Shown one piece after another: positions 59,869-64,000 of a stretch of 64,000 nt of DNA (positions are counted from its first letter, which is position 1; every line of letters starts with the position of its first letter). The notes beneath the pieces are model-generated. The model had not been told where the DNA came from and did no database searches. It worked only from the letters and a program-made list of their open reading frames with translations. The translations under genes and the position numbers were made by a program. This DNA comes from Lachnoclostridium sp. An181 (GTDB taxonomy: Bacteria > Bacillota > Clostridia > Lachnospirales > Lachnospiraceae): positions 1-64,000 of the forward strand of contig NZ_NFKJ01000001.1 in NCBI RefSeq assembly GCF_002160325.1, in the 5' to 3' direction.

Positions 59869-60012
59869 TTATTTTTCCTCTTTTGGGGTTCCGGTATCCT
59901 TTGCATCCTTTTTCATACGGAGGTATCTCCCAAAGCGGATGCCTCCATATGCCACTACTGCAATAAACACCATTTTAATCAAAGTCTCTATCAAGCCTGC
60001 CAAAAATCCCAT
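59869..60012 (-). CDS. Small single-span membrane protein next to the hydrogenase
   Basis: The 47-residue protein starts at the ATG at 60012, which has a GGAGG site 7 bases upstream. It has one hydrophobic helix (about residues 4-24) followed by a basic-then-acidic tail (RYLRMKKDAKD...PKEEK). It is encoded about 60 bases after the hydrogenase gene and before a terminator, so the two share a transcript. Its function is unknown. It might anchor or regulate the hydrogenase. Confidence 0.65.
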   Translation of the reverse strand: MGFLAGLIETLIKMVFIAVVAYGGIRFGRYLRMKKDAKDTGTPKEEK

Positions 60013-60073
60013 ACCGCACCTCCGAAACAGTTTGTTGTTATCTATCTTACCATACAAGTATGGGCCTTTCCAT

Positions 60074-61582
60074 TTATTTCAATACAATCTCTTCCAATTC
60101 TTTAGGCGGTATCTGTTTAGAAGATTTTGTGACGTATGTATTGAGTTCTTTTTTCGCCTTCGGAATCTCAATATTTGTTCCGGCTCCGGCAATACATCCG
60201 CCAGGGCATCCCATTCCTTCGATCAGACATCCATTCATACGGCCTGCCTTTGCAAGGAGCAGTGTTTTTTTGCACTCTGCAAGTCCTTCCGCATGCTCAA
60301 TCTGCACATCCACGTCAGGATAGTATTCATTGATACATTTCTCAATAGCCGCGGCCACACCGCCGGACGCTGCGTACCCTCTTCCTGCTCCTGTTGCATT
60401 GTGGAAGGAAGACTCAGTATCATATTTTGTCAGATCAATATTTTTTGCGTCAAAAATTCCCTGCAGCTCTTCAAAGGTGATGACAAAATCCACATCACTG
60501 CGCACAGTTCTCCTGGATGCCTCCAGCTTTTTAGCCGGACAAGGTCCAATAAAGACAACCTTTGCATTTGGATGTTCTTTTTTGATGGTTCTTGCAGTGG
60601 CGACCATCGGAGTCAGTTCCTGAGATACCTGATCCACCAAATCCGGAAAATACTTTTTTGTCAGCATTGCCCAGGACGGACAACAGGAGGTTAGAAGGAA
60701 CGGCAATTCCCCTGTCACCACCTTATTTACATAATGGTGCGCCTCAGCCACTGCTCCGATATCAGCGCCAAGGGCTACCTCGTAGATTTCCTTAAACCCT
60801 AGTTCCATCAATGCTGCCTTCAGATTTCTCGGCGTAATGTTTGGACCAAACTGGCCTACAAATGCAGGCGCCACTTCCGCGATGATCTCTCCGCCTTCTT
60901 TCAGTGCACGCACAAGCTGGAAAATTTGGGACTTGTCGGAAATTGCGCCAAATGGACAGCTTACCATACACATACCGCAGGAGACACATTTATCATTGTC
61001 AATCTTTGCACGCCCAAATTTATCGGATGTGATGGCATTGACTCCGCAGGCTCTCTGGCATGGACGTACCTTCTTTGCAATGGCATCGTAAGGACAGTGA
61101 GCTTTACACTTCCCACATTTGATACATTTTGTCTGGTCAATAAACGAGTGCCCGTCCACCATGGAAATGGCGCCAACAGGACAGACTTCACGACAAGGAT
61201 GTGCCTCGCAACCTTTGCACTGATTGCTCACTTCATATTTATTCTCCTCGCAGGCTGCGCACGCAGACGGAATCACCTGCATAAGGGGCGGTTCATAATA
61301 TTTTTCTGAAATATTGCTCTCTTCAATTCCTGCGGTCAGATGGACCGGTTCGTCCTCCGGACGAAGCGCCATACCCATGGCAAGCCTTACCCTTTCACTT
61401 ACAACAGCGCGTTTCCGGTAAACACTCTGTCTGTAATTCTCCATATCCTCGTTCACCAGACGGTACGGAATAGCTTCAATATCGCTGTTAAGACTTTCAG
61501 ATGTGGAAGTATACGCAACCTTTGCCACTTCTTCGAATACCTTTCTCCGCATCTGTCTGACCGGTGTATTTAAACCTCTCAT
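60074..61582 (-). CDS. [FeFe] hydrogenase, probably group B
   Basis: From the ATG at 61582 (AAGGAGG site) the protein has 502 residues. An N-terminal cysteine-rich stretch (CAACEENK, CKGCEAHPCREVC) is followed by two 4Fe-4S motifs (CIKCGKCKAHCP and CVSCGMCMVSCP). The H-cluster motifs then read TSCCPSW, GPCPAKK and EGMGCPGGC. These variants of L2 and L3 suit the group B type of anaerobic Firmicutes, thought to work with ferredoxin. It would evolve or take up H2 in the cytoplasm during fermentation. The maturases HydE, HydF and HydG are not in the window. Confidence 0.88.
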   Translation of the reverse strand: MRGLNTPVRQMRRKVFEEVAKVAYTSTSESLNSDIEAIPYRLVNEDMENYRQSVYRKRAVVSERVRLAMGMALRPEDEPVHLTAGIEESNISEKYYEPPLMQVIPSACAACEENKYEVSNQCKGCEAHPCREVCPVGAISMVDGHSFIDQTKCIKCGKCKAHCPYDAIAKKVRPCQRACGVNAITSDKFGRAKIDNDKCVSCGMCMVSCPFGAISDKSQIFQLVRALKEGGEIIAEVAPAFVGQFGPNITPRNLKAALMELGFKEIYEVALGADIGAVAEAHHYVNKVVTGELPFLLTSCCPSWAMLTKKYFPDLVDQVSQELTPMVATARTIKKEHPNAKVVFIGPCPAKKLEASRRTVRSDVDFVITFEELQGIFDAKNIDLTKYDTESSFHNATGAGRGYAASGGVAAAIEKCINEYYPDVDVQIEHAEGLAECKKTLLLAKAGRMNGCLIEGMGCPGGCIAGAGTNIEIPKAKKELNTYVTKSSKQIPPKELEEIVLK

Positions 61583-61622
61583 AATCGATTCCTCCTTGAA
61601 CTGTTTCACTCTCTACTTATTA

Positions 61623-61650
61623 ACTATATCACCCGTCAAACAATTGTCAA
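61623..61650 (-). promoter_or_regulatory. Promoter of the hydrogenase gene
   Basis: TTGACA (61645-61650), a 16-base spacer and TATAGT (61623-61628) lie between the metH stop and the hydrogenase start. No terminator was recognised after metH. Confidence 0.75.
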
Positions 61651-61693
61651 TTAAGGCTCCAAGGAATTTTGTATAAAATCGAGTACAAGACTA

Positions 61694-64000
61694 CTACTTG
61701 CCTAAAACACTCTGTGCATAATAAACAGACTGCATGGCATCCTTCCCGTAGAAATCCGCGCCGATCATATCCGCATACTCTTGATTCAAAACCGCACCGC
61801 CCACCATGACTTTACAGTCAGGTGCCTCTTTTCGAAGAAGTTTGATCGTCTCCTCCATGCTTGTCACTGTAGTCGTCATAAGGGCGCTTAATCCAACGAG
61901 TGTTATTCCCTCCTGTTTTACGGTCTGCAAAATTTTCTTTGGGTCAACATCCTTTCCAAGGTCAATGACCTGGAACCCGTAATTCTCCAGCAGCACTTTC
62001 ACAATATTCTTTCCGATATCATGTATGTCACCTTTTACTGTTGCGAGCACAATTTTTTCTTTCTTCTCCTGCACTGCCCCTTCCGTTTCCATCTTTTGTT
62101 TCAGAACCGAAAATGCCTGTTTCGCTGCTTCTGCACTCATCAAAAGCTGTGGGAGAAATACTGTGCCGTTTTCAAATCCTTTTCCCACAGTGTCAAGGGC
62201 AGGAATCATATACTGGTTGATGATTTCCAGGGACTCCATGTCTTTTAGGAGCATTTCGCTGATATGTCCTGCCTCTTCTTTCAGACCTCTTTCAATTGCT
62301 GTCTTTAAATCCATATGCGCACCGGATGGCTTTACAGCAGATTCCGGGACCGCCTGTGCGTACATCTCAATATACTTTTCACAGTTCTCATCATAGTTCA
62401 TCAGAGCTAAAAATGAATGGTACGAACGCATCATAGCCTCCGAAGACGGATTGATGATCCCTGCACTCAACCCTTTTTGCATTGCCATTGTGTAGAAATT
62501 GGCATTGATAACAGGGCGGCTTGGAAGGCCAAAAGAAATGTTGGATACGCCAAGCACCGTTCGGACACCGTATGCCTTTCTCACCATCTCCAAAGCCTCC
62601 AGCGTTGTCTTTGCACCATCAGGCTCAGAGCTTATGGTCATGGTCAGTACATCCACCACGATATCTTTCTTGTCAATCCCGTATTTTTTTGCCTCCTCAA
62701 TGATTTTTCCGGCAATCTCCACACGTCCCTTGGCATCCGATGGAATCCCGTTTTCATCCAGAGTCAATGCCACTACACAGCCGCCGTATTTTTTCACAAG
62801 AGGAAATACCACGTCCATGGATTCCTGTTTTCCGTTGACTGAATTTATCATTGGTTTTCCATTGTAAATGCGCATGGCCTGTTCCATGGCCTTGGCATCA
62901 ACGGTATCGATCTGTAGCGGAAGACTTGTCACACTTTGAAGCTCTACAATCACTTCTCTCATCACTGCCGCCTCATCAATATCCGGCAGCCCCACATTCA
63001 CGTCCAGGATATGCGCGCCTTTATCCTGCTGCGTAATTCCTTCGCGCAGAATATAGTCTATATCGTGCTCTTTCAAAGCTTGTTTGAATTTTTTCTTTCC
63101 GGTCGGATTGATGCGCTCTCCGATGATCAGAGGTTTGTCGCCGAGAATCACAGCCTGTCCGTAGGAGGAGACGATAGTTTCCTCCTTCCACGCTACTTCC
63201 TTTGTCCTCATTCCTCTGCACTTTTCTGTCATAACTTTGATATGTTTCGGTGTTGTTCCGCAGCATCCACCGATGGCACAGGCTCCCATCCTGACGATCT
63301 CCTGCATGCAGGATGCGAATTCTTCTGCACCCACATCGTAATATGTCTGTCCGTCCTTTTGTTTTGGAAGTCCTGCATTCGGTTTTACAATGATTGGAAG
63401 AGAGGTGTATTTTACCATCTCCTCAAGAATCGGCATCATCTGCTTTGGCCCAAGACCGCAGTTTAATCCGATCGCATCCACACGTAGTCCCTCCAGAAGG
63501 GCGACCACAGCCGGAACGGTTCCCCCTGTCAAAAGTTTGCCCCGCTCATCAAAGATCATGGTCACAGTGACCGGAAGATTTGTGTTTTCCTTTACCGCCA
63601 GCACTGCCGCCTTGACCTCATAGGTATCGCTCATGGTCTCAATGTGTACAAAATCCACACCTGCTTTCTCAGCGCACACAGCAGCCTCTTTAAAGGCATT
63701 GTAGGCATCCTCAAATTCCAGGTCTCCCATTGGTTTTAACAGTTTTCCCGTAGGTCCCATGTCCAGGGCAATGTATGTCTCCTGCTCTTCCTTTGCACCA
63801 AGCCTTGCGCCTTCTTTTGCATTCTCAACAGCAGCCAGGATGATCTCCTCCAGCGAATAACTGTCATCATGGAATTTTAAAGCGTTTGCTCCGAACGTAT
63901 TCGCCAGCACTACATTGCTGCCTGCCTCAAAATACTGTCTGTGAATGTCTATGACATCCTCTTTGTGCTCCAAATTCCATATTTCCGGCAGCTCTCCTGG
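61694..64000 (-). CDS. metH: Cobalamin-dependent methionine synthase without reactivation domain (5' end outside window)
   Basis: The frame runs past the right edge of the window, so about 20-30 N-terminal residues are missing; the visible part is 768 residues. It contains the homocysteine domain with the zinc cysteines in IGGCCGTTP. The pterin-binding domain follows (GERINPTGKKKFKQAL onward). The C-terminal cobalamin domain has the ligand motif DIHDIGKNIV near the end. The protein stops there and lacks the S-adenosylmethionine reactivation domain of E. coli MetH. Such short forms occur in Clostridia. Reactivation must then be done by a separate protein, not seen here. Confidence 0.93.
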   Translation of the reverse strand, partial: PGELPEIWNLEHKEDVIDIHRQYFEAGSNVVLANTFGANALKFHDDSYSLEEIILAAVENAKEGARLGAKEEQETYIALDMGPTGKLLKPMGDLEFEDAYNAFKEAAVCAEKAGVDFVHIETMSDTYEVKAAVLAVKENTNLPVTVTMIFDERGKLLTGGTVPAVVALLEGLRVDAIGLNCGLGPKQMMPILEEMVKYTSLPIIVKPNAGLPKQKDGQTYYDVGAEEFASCMQEIVRMGACAIGGCCGTTPKHIKVMTEKCRGMRTKEVAWKEETIVSSYGQAVILGDKPLIIGERINPTGKKKFKQALKEHDIDYILREGITQQDKGAHILDVNVGLPDIDEAAVMREVIVELQSVTSLPLQIDTVDAKAMEQAMRIYNGKPMINSVNGKQESMDVVFPLVKKYGGCVVALTLDENGIPSDAKGRVEIAGKIIEEAKKYGIDKKDIVVDVLTMTISSEPDGAKTTLEALEMVRKAYGVRTVLGVSNISFGLPSRPVINANFYTMAMQKGLSAGIINPSSEAMMRSYHSFLALMNYDENCEKYIEMYAQAVPESAVKPSGAHMDLKTAIERGLKEEAGHISEMLLKDMESLEIINQYMIPALDTVGKGFENGTVFLPQLLMSAEAAKQAFSVLKQKMETEGAVQEKKEKIVLATVKGDIHDIGKNIVKVLLENYGFQVIDLGKDVDPKKILQTVKQEGITLVGLSALMTTTVTSMEETIKLLRKEAPDCKVMVGGAVLNQEYADMIGADFYGKDAMQSVYYAQSVLGK

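Noticed and set aside
59612-60694. Plus-strand frame of 360 codons
   Set aside because: It lies across the alaS start, promoter and terminator and the hydrogenase gene in antisense; composition is not protein-like.
1-64000. CRISPR array, tRNA or rRNA genes, insertion sequences, prophage
   Set aside because: No regularly spaced repeats, cloverleaf genes, rRNA segments, transposases or phage genes were recognised.

Overview
The window is a stretch of a low-to-mid G+C Gram-positive chromosome. The organism is most likely an anaerobic gut member of the Clostridia, family Lachnospiraceae; genus and species cannot be fixed from the sequence. Supporting signs are strong Shine-Dalgarno sites, many overlapping genes, a tRNA-Trp T-box, a preQ1-I riboswitch on queuine-salvage genes, a sortase-assembled pilus, an [FeFe] hydrogenase that looks like group B, a selenium-type molybdenum hydroxylase cluster and a MetH that lacks a reactivation domain. 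Almost all genes are on the minus strand. Only an ABC-2 permease at the left edge and xpt are on the plus strand.

Layout. 1-3.5 kb: a lone ABC-2 permease, then an A+T-rich, decaying patch (frameshifted metallo-beta-lactamase-fold gene, DUF3795 gene, truncated alpha/beta hydrolase), then an aldo/keto reductase. 3.5-7.1 kb: a large MacB/FtsX-type ABC exporter with a helical repeat in its outer domain. 7.2-20.0 kb: an 11-gene surface-glycan operon holding a TagGH/KpsMT-type ABC exporter, GT2 and GT4 enzymes, COG5610-type HAD proteins, two polysialyltransferase-like enzymes, a KdsB-like CMP-sugar synthetase and a DRE-TIM aldolase. 20.0-24.2 kb: a preQ1-riboswitch operon queK-qrtT-queL followed by DAHP synthase and yaaA. 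24.2-31.1 kb: the trp operon in the order trpE-GD-C-F-B-A behind a Trp T-box. 31.1-32.8 kb: SOS-controlled dinB and a small partner. 32.9-35.8 kb: a class B penicillin-binding protein whose promoter carries two BlaI/MecI-type operators. 36.1-43.2 kb: a pilus operon (VWA adhesin, major pilin, two class C sortases). 43.5-48.6 kb: scpA-scpB, a phosphoesterase-deoC-HAD operon and a D,D-carboxypeptidase. 48.6-56.1 kb: a xanthine dehydrogenase-type operon with its maturation genes, divergent from xpt. 56.1-64 kb: a CmpB-like membrane protein, rpsU, alaS, a hydrogenase with a small membrane protein, and a MetH cut by the window edge.

How it works together. Three amino-acid or base salvage blocks have readable RNA control: the Trp T-box on trpE, the preQ1 aptamer on queK, and possible read-through from queL into the shikimate-pathway entry enzyme. 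The xdh block with xpt suggests interconversion and salvage of purine bases. The pilus, the glycan operon and the PBP all shape the cell surface.

Most novel-looking system. The glycan operon pairs a pyruvate-aldolase-fold enzyme with a CMP-ulosonate synthetase and two polysialyltransferase-like transferases. No KdsA or NeuB homologue is present in the operon. This suggests an undescribed route to a CMP-activated 3-deoxy-ulosonic acid in a Gram-positive bacterium. That is an inference from gene content; the individual family calls rest on motifs read by eye.
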